NCBI RefSeq assembly: GCF_049800775.1
Contig: NZ_JBNAFR010000013.1
Span: 1-64,000, forward strand
Direction of reading: 5' to 3'
Length of the DNA stretch: 64,000 nt
DNA from: Dinoroseobacter sp049800775
Lineage (GTDB): Bacteria; Pseudomonadota; Alphaproteobacteria; Rhodobacterales; Rhodobacteraceae
In this document: piece by piece, positions 35,011 to 43,255 of the stretch
How positions within the stretch are numbered: position 1 is the first letter of the stretch
Layout: every line of letters begins with the position of its first letter
Translations under genes and position numbers: made by a program
The notes under the pieces: generated by a model
The model's database searches: none
What the model was told of the DNA's origin: nothing
What the model saw: the letters and a program-made list of their open reading frames with translations, nothing else

Positions 35011-35622
35011 CTAGGTCGGGGCGAAGAGAAGTTTCAGATAGGTGCGGAACAACATGATCTGCTCAGAGGCATTGTTGTGTTCCCGCAAGGCGCGCTGCAG
35101 CACAAGACCACCCTCGACCACGCCTGACACCATATCCCCAAGCGCATCCATGTTCACCGGCTCGCGCGGGGTATAGACCTCGGCAATCTCCTCGAACATT
35201 CCCCGGAACCGTTTGCGCCAGCCCAGAATGGCCTGCCGGTTGAGGTCGCGCACGCCCGCATCAAACAGCCGGTCCTGATAGGCGGTCGAGGCGATCACGC
35301 AGCCCGGATGCCCCGTGGGCATCTCCGCGAGCATCTCCGCCAACAGTTTCAGCCCGATCAGCATGCAGTGCAGCGGATCGTCATTCAGCTCGCGCGCCCG
35401 GGCGAAAAGATCGTCATAGAGCGCGTTCTCGACCTCGATATAGCGTTCGAGCATGGCGCGGGCCAAAGCGTTCTTGTCCTTGAAATGGTAAAAGAACCCC
35501 CCGCGCGAAATTCCGGCCCCGGCGACGATCTCGTCGATGGAGGTGGCCTCGAACCCTTTTTCGAGCACGGCGGCCTCGGCGATGTCGAGGATTCTGCTCC
35601 GTGTATCGGTTTTCTGATCCAT
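35011..35622 (-). CDS. TetR/AcrR-family regulator
   Basis: A 203-residue regulator starting MDQKTDTRSRILDIAEAAVL at 35622. The HTH covers residues 8-52 (FEATSIDEIVAGAGISRGGF, YHFKDKNALARAML). The ligand domain includes GHPGCVIASTAYQ, a motif common in this subgroup. An upstream in-frame ATG at 35742 is rejected because the HTH starts near residue 8 from 35622. The operator candidate at 35635-35653 lies just upstream. Divergent from the homocysteine methyltransferase homologue. Confidence 0.88.
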   Translation of the reverse strand: MDQKTDTRSRILDIAEAAVLEKGFEATSIDEIVAGAGISRGGFFYHFKDKNALARAMLERYIEVENALYDDLFARARELNDDPLHCMLIGLKLLAEMLAEMPTGHPGCVIASTAYQDRLFDAGVRDLNRQAILGWRKRFRGMFEEIAEVYTPREPVNMDALGDMVSGVVEGGLVLQRALREHNNASEQIMLFRTYLKLLFAPT

Positions 35623-35634
35623 CCTTCGATCCTG

Positions 35635-35653
35635 ACTGTACTGCGAGTCCAGT
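35635..35653. promoter_or_regulatory. TetR operator candidate
   Basis: An inverted repeat, ACTGTACT-GCG-AGTCCAGT, with 7 of 8 arm positions paired. It lies 12 bp before the TetR start codon and in the divergent region with the downstream methyltransferase operon. Confidence 0.55.
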
Positions 35654-35809
35654 TGACGGCCCGCGCGCGCAAATGCGGGGCGGATGCGGGTCGCTGAGCT
35701 ACTGAAATTACAACGAAAATTCGTTTCAGGCAACCGGACCACGCGGCAACTATCTGTCAGAGCCGGTCCCGGGCTAGTCCTGCCGCATCAACGGAGAAGG
35801 ATAGCAGTC

Positions 35810-36754
35810 ATGCGAATTCAACAACTTACCGAGGCGCGCCGCTTCTTCCTGTCGGATGGCGGGCTGGAAACCTACATGATCTTCGACAAGGGCTATGAGC
35901 TGCCCTGTTTCTCGGCGGCGGTGCTGCTGGACACGGCCCAGGGGCGCGCTGACCTGACCGCGTATTTCGAGCGCTTCATCGGGATCGCCAAGGCAGCCGG
36001 GCGCGGGTTCATCCTCGACGCTCCGACCTGGCGGGCGGGCACGGCCTGGGCCGGGCCGCTGGGCCAGAGCCTTGGGCAGGTGATGGAGACGAATGCGCGG
36101 GCGGTCGCCTTTGTCTCGGCCCTGCGCGCGGCCCATGAGACCGATAGTTGCCCGATCCTGATCAACGGGCTCGTGGGGCCCGCGGGGGATGCTTATGCGC
36201 CCGATACGCAGATCGCGCGTCAGGACGCGCTGCTTATCCATGCACCGCAGATCCATGCGCTGGGCAAGGCGGGTGTCGATCTGATCAGCGCCATGACCCT
36301 CACCCATGCGGACGAGGCGATTGGCATCGCGCAGGTGGCAGGCGAGATCGACATCCCCGTCGTGATCGCCTTCACCCTCGAAACCGACGGGCAGCTGCCC
36401 TCGGGCCAGCCCTTGGGTGAGGCCATCGCCGAGGTCGACGCGTCCAGCGGGACCCGGCCGCTTTACTACATGATCAACTGTGCGCATCCCGACCATTTTC
36501 GCCATGTGCTCGACCCGCGCGCGGACTGGATCGGGCGGATCGGCGGGCTGCGCGCAAACGCATCGCGCCTGAGCCATGCTGAGCTTGATGCCGCCGAGAC
36601 GCTGGATGACGGCGATCCGGTGGAGCTGGGCCAGCTCAGCGCCGCCTTGGCCGCGCGGTTGCCTCATCTCCGCGTGATCGGGGGCTGCTGCGGCACGGAT
36701 CATCGCCATCTGGGCTGCATCGCCGGGCATGACCCGGCCCGGAGCGCCGCCTGA
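35810..36754 (+). CDS. Homocysteine S-methyltransferase family protein
   Basis: A 314-residue zinc methyltransferase. The Zn ligands are visible: Cys224 in MINCAHPDHF and Cys293-Cys294 in IGGCCGTDHRH. The N-terminus FLSDGGLETYMIF and GPAGDAY are family blocks. It methylates homocysteine (or a related thiol) from S-methylmethionine-like donors. The ATG at 35810 follows GGAGAAGG. TetR is divergent. Some family members handle other methyl-sulfur compounds, so the donor is open. Confidence 0.85.
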   Translation: MRIQQLTEARRFFLSDGGLETYMIFDKGYELPCFSAAVLLDTAQGRADLTAYFERFIGIAKAAGRGFILDAPTWRAGTAWAGPLGQSLGQVMETNARAVAFVSALRAAHETDSCPILINGLVGPAGDAYAPDTQIARQDALLIHAPQIHALGKAGVDLISAMTLTHADEAIGIAQVAGEIDIPVVIAFTLETDGQLPSGQPLGEAIAEVDASSGTRPLYYMINCAHPDHFRHVLDPRADWIGRIGGLRANASRLSHAELDAAETLDDGDPVELGQLSAALAARLPHLRVIGGCCGTDHRHLGCIAGHDPARSAA

Positions 36755-36792
36755 AACCCCAACCCAATATCATGATCAGAAAGGACATTCCC

Positions 36793-37413
36793 ATGATGAA
36801 GACCCTATTCACCGCCGCTGCCCTCACCCTCGCGCTGGGCAGCATCGCGCAGGCCGAGGCCCTCAGGGCCTTTGACGTGGCCGAGGATCACACGCGCATC
36901 TTCATGGCCGACGCGCCCCTGCACGAAAATGGCATGCCCGCCCATGGCAACGCCTTCATCAGCCAGGGCTATATCTATCCCGCCGGAACGCTGGAGGCAG
37001 AGACGGCTGGCGTGCTGCCCGATGGTCGCCCGGCCTTCCCGGATCTGGTGCTCGGCCAGTGGACCTGCGACGGATACTTCGTGGGCGAGGGGGCCAATGC
37101 CACGAGCGGCGTGTGGATCATCAGCCGACAGGTCTTTGCCTTCGAAGGGGGCGAGACCATCGTGACCCAGGGCACCGAGATCGTCGATACGGGTGTTGAA
37201 AACCTGCGCCCGATCACCGGCGCGACCGGGACCGTTGCCGCAGGAGCGGCAGGCATGGTGCAAACGCTCCTGGGGTTCAGCGAGCAGATGACCGTGAACA
37301 TCACCTTTCGGATCGCCGATGCGGGATGGGATGACGCCGCCGCGCCCGCCGGAGCATCGACCGAGATCCATGAGGCGCTCTACAGACCCGTCTCGCAGGA
37401 CGCAGTGGACTAG
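36793..37413 (+). CDS. Secreted allene-oxide-cyclase-like beta-barrel protein
   Basis: A 206-residue exported protein. The signal peptide MMKTLFTAAALTLALGSIAQA ends in an AxA cleavage site. The mature part has the pattern LGQWTCDGYFVGEG, RQVFAFEGGETIVTQGTEIV, LRPITGATGTVAAGAAGMVQ and TLLGFSEQMTVNITFRI. This resembles the allene oxide cyclase/dirigent-type barrel (G-x-W-x-C-x-G and RAITGGTG..YA..G). In plants that barrel is enzymatic; bacterial members are uncharacterised. It lies 38 bp after the methyltransferase and is followed by a strong hairpin. Confidence 0.62.
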   Translation: MMKTLFTAAALTLALGSIAQAEALRAFDVAEDHTRIFMADAPLHENGMPAHGNAFISQGYIYPAGTLEAETAGVLPDGRPAFPDLVLGQWTCDGYFVGEGANATSGVWIISRQVFAFEGGETIVTQGTEIVDTGVENLRPITGATGTVAAGAAGMVQTLLGFSEQMTVNITFRIADAGWDDAAAPAGASTEIHEALYRPVSQDAVD

Positions 37414-37430
37414 CACACCGCCCTGCCAAA

Positions 37431-37459
37431 CGGACCCGCCCCGCACTGGGGCGGGTCCG
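37431..37459 (+). terminator. Strong GC hairpin after the barrel-protein gene
   Basis: A perfect 12-bp stem, CGGACCCGCCCC and GGGGCGGGTCCG, with a 5-nt loop, 18 nt after the stop codon. There is no T-run, so it may act as a Rho-assisted terminator or RNA stabiliser. Confidence 0.65.
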
Positions 37460-37537
37460 TCCCGGCAGGATGACACCGTGATCGCAACGGCGATAGCATC
37501 GCGCGAGGATCACCTTTGGCCAGAAAGGACATGCGCC

Positions 37538-38134
37538 ATGACCGACCCGACACTCCCCCTGATCCGCCCGGCGGTGCCCGACGACGCCCCGGCGCTCGCG
37601 CAGCTCATCGACATCGCCGGAGAGGGGATCCCGAACTGGCTCTGGACCCGGGCCTGTACCGAGGGGCAGACCCCGCTGGAGATCGGCACCGAACGGGCGA
37701 AGCGTCCGGCGGGCGGGTTTTCCTACACAAATGCGCTGGTCGCCGACGCCGACGGGGCGCCGCTTGGCATGGTGTTGAGCTATCCGATCACCGAGCCCCC
37801 GGAGGAGGATCCGGAGGATCTGCCCGCGCCGATTGCCCCCTTTGTCGCGCTCGAGAAACACTCGGTCGGGACCTGGTACATCAACGCCTTGGCGGTGTTC
37901 GAGGCGGCGCGCGGTACGGGGCTCGGCACCCGGCTTCTGCATGCGGCCGAGGGGCTCGCCAAGGCGCGGGGTCTGCCCGCCATGAGCATTCAGGTCTATG
38001 GCCAGAATACCGGTGCTGTCCGGCTCTACGAGCGGATGGGCTACAGCTTCGTGGCGTCAGAACCCGTGCGCCTGCATCCGAGCCCGCCCTATTACACGGG
38101 CGATGTCCTGCTTCTGAAAAAGCCGCTCGTGTGA
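37538..38134 (+). CDS. GNAT-family N-acetyltransferase
   Basis: A 198-residue acetyltransferase. Acetyl-CoA motif A is VFEAARGTGLGTRLLHAAE, with QVYGQNTGAVRLYERMGYSF as motif B. The N-terminal LIRPAVPDDAPALAQLIDIA is standard for the fold. ATG at 37538 with an AGAAAGGA site. Acceptor unknown. Separated from the barrel gene by a hairpin, so probably a separate transcript. Confidence 0.88.
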   Translation: MTDPTLPLIRPAVPDDAPALAQLIDIAGEGIPNWLWTRACTEGQTPLEIGTERAKRPAGGFSYTNALVADADGAPLGMVLSYPITEPPEEDPEDLPAPIAPFVALEKHSVGTWYINALAVFEAARGTGLGTRLLHAAEGLAKARGLPAMSIQVYGQNTGAVRLYERMGYSFVASEPVRLHPSPPYYTGDVLLLKKPLV

Positions 38135-38192
38135 TCCGTCGCGCGGGGGCGGATTTCGGATGCGGTCTGACCTGCTGGCGGGGCCGCGCCGA

Positions 38193-39095
38193 TCACGTCT
38201 CGGCAGGCAGGTCCGGCAACGGGCTCTGGGCCAGCAGATCCGCCAGCAGCGGGTTCGGGAAGCGTCGCGGGCGCGTCACCGCATAGAAACTCTCCCGGAT
38301 CTCAGGCAGGGGGGCAAGCTCGACCAGCTCGCCAGACTGCAACTCGTCGCGCACGACAATCGGCGGCAGGACCGCGAGACCCAGATCCTGCCGCGCCAGA
38401 AGGCGCAGCATCGCCATGTCGTCGACCTCTGCCGCGATGCGGATCGCCACGCCGAGCCGCGCGCTCAGCGCGTCAAAGGCGACCCGGATCAGACTGGAGG
38501 GCAGGGGCAGGATCACCGGATGCCGGGCAAGATGATCGGCGACGCTGTCCCCGGCATCGCCCCCGCGTGCGGGCGTGCCGATCAGGCTGACACGCTGGGC
38601 GCCAAGCTCCTGGGCGCGATAGGCCGTCCCGGCATCGCGCAGGGGCGGCTGGTTCGTCAGCACCACGTCATGGGCCAGCGCATCGAGCCCGCGAAAGAGC
38701 TCTTCGACACCCCCCGAGCGGAGGATGACCTCCACGTCCTCGCGGTGCAGGACCGGGTCGAGAAACGCGATCTGGAAGTTCCGCGAGAGCGTCGACTGCG
38801 CCCCCACCCGCAGGATCTGCCGCGCCTCGCCGGTCTCCTGCAGGGTCGCAAGCAGGTCATCGCCAGTGGCAAAGATCGTGTCGGCATGATCCAGCGTGAT
38901 CCGCCCGGCCTCGGTCAGCAGAAGCTGTCTGCCCCGCCGCTCGAACAGGGCGTGGCCCATCCGATCCTCCAGCTTGCGGATCTGCACCGAGAGCGCGGAT
39001 TGCGACAGGTTCAGGCGCGCCGCCGTACGCGTGAGGTTTCCGTCATGGGCCACGGCCCAGAAATAGCGCAGGTGATTGTAGTTGAGATCCGCCAT
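38193..39095 (-). CDS. LysR-family regulator (NhaR-like), divergent from dabB
   Basis: A 300-residue LysR protein with the NhaR-type N-terminus MADLNYNHLRYFWAVAHDGN and LSQSALSVQIRKLEDRMGHA. The effector domain contains LRVGAQSTLSRNFQIAFLDP. It is divergent from the dabB-dabA operon across 103 bp. LysR genes beside dabBA are known, and a carbon-responsive role is likely here (inference). An operator candidate lies at 39099-39113. Confidence 0.87.
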   Translation of the reverse strand: MADLNYNHLRYFWAVAHDGNLTRTAARLNLSQSALSVQIRKLEDRMGHALFERRGRQLLLTEAGRITLDHADTIFATGDDLLATLQETGEARQILRVGAQSTLSRNFQIAFLDPVLHREDVEVILRSGGVEELFRGLDALAHDVVLTNQPPLRDAGTAYRAQELGAQRVSLIGTPARGGDAGDSVADHLARHPVILPLPSSLIRVAFDALSARLGVAIRIAAEVDDMAMLRLLARQDLGLAVLPPIVVRDELQSGELVELAPLPEIRESFYAVTRPRRFPNPLLADLLAQSPLPDLPAET

Positions 39096-39098
39096 CCA

Positions 39099-39113
39099 TT
39101 CGTTTTAAACGAA
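39099..39113. promoter_or_regulatory. LysR operator candidate before dabBA
   Basis: A perfect dyad, TTCGTTT-T-AAACGAA, 3 bp before the LysR start codon. CGAACGTTTTC follows immediately, giving further half-site similarity. Confidence 0.5.
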
Positions 39114-39198
39114 CGTTTTCATGCGAACAATGTATTTTATTTCATGATGCGCGGGCCCTACTTCCTCGTCAACACCGTTAACCTGTCGAGGATCCCCC

Positions 39199-40707
39199 AT
39201 GTTGCTCACCTTGCTTGCCTTGCTCGTTCCCCTTGCTCTAGCCGGTCTCGGCCTGGCGTTGCTGCGCCAACCGGACCTTGTGCGTGGCCAGATCCGCCCG
39301 ATCTCCGCTCTGGCCGGGGGACTGGGCCTGCTGGTCGCTCTGACCTCTGCGATCGTCGGACTGCCCGAGGGCGGGCTCGCGCGGCTCGATCTGGTCAGCG
39401 CGGTGATGGTCCCGCTGGTGGCCGGACTAGGCTGGGTGGTGCTGTCCTTTTCCAGTGTTTCCTTGCGGGACGAGCCCGAGGGCGCGCCCTTCATGGGCTG
39501 GATTTCCCTCGCACTGGCGGCGGTTCTGACCATGGTGCTCGCGGCGCATGTCGTCGTCCTCTGGCTGGCCTGGATCGCTCTGGCGGCCTGTGTCTACCGG
39601 CTGTTCCTGACCTATCCCGAGCGGCCCATGGCCCGGGCGGCGGCGCGGAAATACCTGCTGAGCGCGGGCATCGCCTCTGTGGCGCTGGGCCTTGCGCTGG
39701 CCGGGTTTGCGAGCGGCTATGGCACGTTCTCAATCGCGGGCATCGCGGCCGCCGCCGAGGCCGGGGTCGCGCCGGACACGCTCGGCTGGAGCGTCGCGGC
39801 ATTGATCCTTGCGGCCATCACGGCCAGCGCGCTCTTCCCGCTGAGCGGCTGGCTGACCGAGGCCATGGAGGCGCCGACACCGTTTTCGGCGCTGCTCCAT
39901 GCGGGGATCGTGAATGCGGGCGGCGTATGGCTCCTGATCTTTGCCGACCTGCTGGTGCTCGCCCCGGGGGGCCTTGCGGTGCTGGCCCTGATCGGCGGGG
40001 CCTCGGCCCTGGTGGGGGCGCTGGTGATGCTGACCCAGCCCGCGATCAAGACGGCGCTGGCCTGGTCGACCGTGTCCCAGATGGGGTTCCTGATGCTGCA
40101 GATCGGGCTCGCGCTCTTCCCGCTGGCGCTGCTGCATATCGTGGCGCATGCGCTCTACAAGGCCCACGCGCTGCTCAATTCCGGCACGGCGGTGGCGGCG
40201 GTGACCGAGGCGCGTGGGGCGGGCCCCGTGGCACTGCCCGATGCCCGGGTCGTGGCAGGGGCCTTTGCGCTGGCGCTGACGATCTACGGGCTGGGCGTGG
40301 TGCTCTTTGGTGCGCTGGACAAGGCCCCGCAGGCGCTGGCGCTCGGGATGATCCTGATCCTCGGCATCGCCTATCTGATCGCCCAGGGCATGGCCGGTGG
40401 CGCGCCCCGGGCGCTGGCCCTGAGGCTGGCCGGGTTCTCGGCCGCCGCGACTGTGGCCTATCTCGCCCTGCAGGGGGCGGCTGAGGCACTGGCGCGCGGG
40501 CATCTGCCAGTGCCGCCTGCACCGGGGGCCGCAACCTGGGCGGTGATCGCGCTGGCGCTGGTCAGCTTCACGCTGGTCGCGGTGGCCCAGACCCTGCTGC
40601 CGCGCTGGTCGCACCATCCGGCGGCGCGGGCGATGCGGGTGCATCTGTCCAACGGCCTCTATGCCACGGCGATCCTCGACCGGCTGCTGCGGCGTGCTGC
40701 GGCCTGA
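39199..40707 (+). CDS. dabB: DabB, NuoL-like membrane subunit of the inorganic carbon transporter
   Basis: A 502-residue polytopic protein of the proton-translocating NADH dehydrogenase subunit family. It has about 13 hydrophobic segments and conserved charged sites inside the membrane: PLSGWLTEAMEAPTPFSALLH with HAGIVNAGGVWLL, LAWSTVSQMGFLML, and HIVAHALYKAHALLNSG. It is NuoL-like but stands alone with DabA, which defines DabB rather than complex I. DabB is thought to pass a cation to energise DabA-driven CO2 hydration. 34 bp before dabA. Confidence 0.88.
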   Translation: MLLTLLALLVPLALAGLGLALLRQPDLVRGQIRPISALAGGLGLLVALTSAIVGLPEGGLARLDLVSAVMVPLVAGLGWVVLSFSSVSLRDEPEGAPFMGWISLALAAVLTMVLAAHVVVLWLAWIALAACVYRLFLTYPERPMARAAARKYLLSAGIASVALGLALAGFASGYGTFSIAGIAAAAEAGVAPDTLGWSVAALILAAITASALFPLSGWLTEAMEAPTPFSALLHAGIVNAGGVWLLIFADLLVLAPGGLAVLALIGGASALVGALVMLTQPAIKTALAWSTVSQMGFLMLQIGLALFPLALLHIVAHALYKAHALLNSGTAVAAVTEARGAGPVALPDARVVAGAFALALTIYGLGVVLFGALDKAPQALALGMILILGIAYLIAQGMAGGAPRALALRLAGFSAAATVAYLALQGAAEALARGHLPVPPAPGAATWAVIALALVSFTLVAVAQTLLPRWSHHPAARAMRVHLSNGLYATAILDRLLRRAAA

Positions 40708-40741
40708 TCTCTCCTCTCTCAGACATTCAAGGACACTTCCC

Positions 40742-43105
40742 ATGACCCATGCCGTTCCCGCTCTGAGCGCAGAGCAGATCTCTTCCGTGACCGAAACCGC
40801 GATCCGGGCAATCCCGCCCGCCTTCCCCTTGGCCGCGACGGTGGCGGTGAACCCGTTTCTGGGGCAAAGCGAGACAGGTTTGCCCGAGACCGCCGCCCTT
40901 CTGTCACGCGTGGCAGGTTGCGCCGTGACCGCATCGCGGTCCTCTTTTGCAGACCGCATCGCGCGGGGGGAGATCACCGCCGCCGACATCGCCGCAGCCC
41001 TGACAGGCTGCGGGGCGACGCATAACGTGGCTGAGGTTCTCGCAGCCGCACAGCAGGAGCGCCCGGCGCCCGCGCCTCTGCCGACGGTGTCGGCGCTGGA
41101 GGGGCAGGGGCTGGCCGAGGCACGGATCGGGGCCTGGGCTGCGGGGTATTTCGATCAGGGGCAAGCGCTCTGGTCTGCGCAACCTGCGGAGAGGGCCTAT
41201 GCCAACTGGCGGCAGTTTGCCTGCCACGACCTGCAGCCGGAACTGTCCGGCCTGCCGGGGATCCGCGCGAGTTTCGCGGCCCTGCCCGACAGCGCCGAGG
41301 AGGCGTTGGCTTGGGCCCTGGCCGAGCTGGGGATCACCGAGGCGGCCGCGCCGCTTTACGGCCACCGGTTGTTGATGTCGCTCGGCGGTTGGGCGCAGGC
41401 GGCGCGCTACCGGCTTTGGCAGGCCGAGCTGGCCGGGGAGGCTGAGACCAGCCTGTCTGAGTTGTTGGCGATCCGGGCGGCCTGGGATGCGGTGTTGCTC
41501 GCCCATCGTCCGGGGCTTGGCGAGGGCTGGGACGCGGCCAGAGCGGCTTATGCGGCCCCGATCACCCCGTCCAAGGACGACGAGATCGACGCGATCCTGC
41601 AGGAGGCTGCCGAGCGCAGCGCCCAGCGGGCCTTGGCGGAGACGCTCGGTGCCGCGCCTGCGCAGACCGCGACGGTACGGCCGACGCTTCAGGCGGCCTT
41701 CTGCATCGATGTGCGCTCCGAGGTGATGCGGCGGGCGCTGGAGAGCCAGTCCCCCGAGGTCGAGACCCTGGGCTTTGCCGGGTTCTTTGGCCTGACTGTC
41801 GCCCATACCCCCGCGGGGATCTGCGGCGCCGAGGCGCGGTTGCCCGTTCTGCTGACGCCGGGGCTCGAGAGCCGGGCCGAGGGCGATCACGCCGGGGCCC
41901 GGATCGCGGGGCGCGCCAAGCGGGCCTGGGGGCGGTTCCGGCAGGCGGCCGTGTCGTCCTTCGCCTTCGTCGAAGCGACGGGGCCGCTTTACGCAGGCAA
42001 GCTCGTGCGCGACACGCTGGGGCTCGGTCAGGAGGCCGAGGTCGCAGCCAAGCCGGTGCTCGACCCGCCCCTGCCGCTTGCCGCGCAGATCGAGGCGGCG
42101 GCGACGATCCTCGGGGCGATGTCCCTGCGGGAGAACTTTGCGCAGGTGGTGTTGATCGCGGGGCATGGGGCGCATGTGACGAACAATGCCCATGGCAGCG
42201 CGCTGCAATGCGGGGCCTGTGGCGGGTATAGCGGCGATGTGAATGCGCGGCTTCTGGCGGATGTGCTGAACCAGCCCGAGGTGCGGACGGGTCTGGCGGA
42301 CACAGGGATCGTCGTGCCGCAGGATACGGTGTTTCTCGCCGCGCTGCACGATACGGCGCAGGACAGCGTGACGCTTTATCTCGACGACCTCACCGAGGCG
42401 CAGCGCGCCGGGGCGGCTGCCGCTCTGGCTCAGGTCGAGACCTGGTGCAAGGGGGCTGGGGCGCTCGCGCGGGCGGAGCGGCTCGCGACGCTGCCCGGTG
42501 CGGCGACGGAGGGTGCGATCGCCCGGCGGGCCCTGGACTGGGCCGAGACGCGCCCGGAATGGGGCTTGGCCGGGTGCAAGGCCTTTGTGGTGGCGCCCCG
42601 GGGCAAGACGGCGCGCGCGCGGCTCGACGGGCGGGTGTTTCTGCACAGTTATGACTGGCGGCAGGACGAGGGCTTCGGCGTGCTGGAGCTGATCCTGACC
42701 GCGCCGGTCGTCGTGGCGAGCTGGATCAGCCTGCAATATTACGGCTCGGTCGTGGCGCCGGAGGTGTTCGGCAGCGGCACCAAGCAGGTCCATAACGTGA
42801 CGGGCGGGATGGGTGTGCTGGATGGGGCCAGCGGTGCGTTGCGGGTGGGGCTGTCCCGGCAGTCGGTCCATGACGGAGCCGCCTTCGTGCATGACCCGCT
42901 GCGGCTGAGCGTTGTGGTGGACGCGCCGGCAGAGGCGATCACGGAGATCCTCGCGCGGCATCCGGGGGTGCAGGCGCTGTTTGACAATGGCTGGCTGAAG
43001 CTCCTGCGGATGGACGAGAGCGGCGCCATCGCCGAGCGCTACGCGGGCGCGCTGCGGTGGGAGGCGTTTCACGACGCGCCAAAACCGTCGCTTGCGGCAA
43101 GGTGA
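40742..43105 (+). CDS. dabA: DabA, carbonic-anhydrase-like subunit of the inorganic carbon transporter
   Basis: A 787-residue DUF2309 protein. The beta-carbonic-anhydrase-like zinc site is complete: Cys321 and Asp323 in AFCIDVRSE, His475 in LIAGHGAH and Cys490 in SALQCGACGG, with the 15-residue His-to-Cys spacing of characterised DabA. The N-terminal VAVNPFLG and C-terminal SWISLQYYGSVVAPE with NVTGGMGVLDG are family blocks. It is a peripheral cytoplasmic subunit coupled to DabB, converting CO2 to bicarbonate in one direction. ATG at 40742. Confidence 0.92.
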   Translation: MTHAVPALSAEQISSVTETAIRAIPPAFPLAATVAVNPFLGQSETGLPETAALLSRVAGCAVTASRSSFADRIARGEITAADIAAALTGCGATHNVAEVLAAAQQERPAPAPLPTVSALEGQGLAEARIGAWAAGYFDQGQALWSAQPAERAYANWRQFACHDLQPELSGLPGIRASFAALPDSAEEALAWALAELGITEAAAPLYGHRLLMSLGGWAQAARYRLWQAELAGEAETSLSELLAIRAAWDAVLLAHRPGLGEGWDAARAAYAAPITPSKDDEIDAILQEAAERSAQRALAETLGAAPAQTATVRPTLQAAFCIDVRSEVMRRALESQSPEVETLGFAGFFGLTVAHTPAGICGAEARLPVLLTPGLESRAEGDHAGARIAGRAKRAWGRFRQAAVSSFAFVEATGPLYAGKLVRDTLGLGQEAEVAAKPVLDPPLPLAAQIEAAATILGAMSLRENFAQVVLIAGHGAHVTNNAHGSALQCGACGGYSGDVNARLLADVLNQPEVRTGLADTGIVVPQDTVFLAALHDTAQDSVTLYLDDLTEAQRAGAAAALAQVETWCKGAGALARAERLATLPGAATEGAIARRALDWAETRPEWGLAGCKAFVVAPRGKTARARLDGRVFLHSYDWRQDEGFGVLELILTAPVVVASWISLQYYGSVVAPEVFGSGTKQVHNVTGGMGVLDGASGALRVGLSRQSVHDGAAFVHDPLRLSVVVDAPAEAITEILARHPGVQALFDNGWLKLLRMDESGAIAERYAGALRWEAFHDAPKPSLAAR

Positions 43106-43125
43106 TTTTGCCCTGACGGGCCATG

Positions 43126-43150
43126 GCGCGGTCCCGTTCCGGGACCGCGC
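43126..43150. terminator. Bidirectional hairpin between dabA and adenine deaminase gene
   Basis: A perfect 11-bp stem, GCGCGGTCCCG and CGGGACCGCGC, with a 3-nt loop between two convergent genes. Confidence 0.65.
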
Positions 43151-43255
43151 GGACGCGCGCCGCTTGGACCGGGCAGGACGCCCGACAGCTAGGACAGGCA
43201 CACCCTGCGAAGCAAGGCGCGTCCGCGCGTCCGGCCTCTGGCCGGGCGCGCCACC

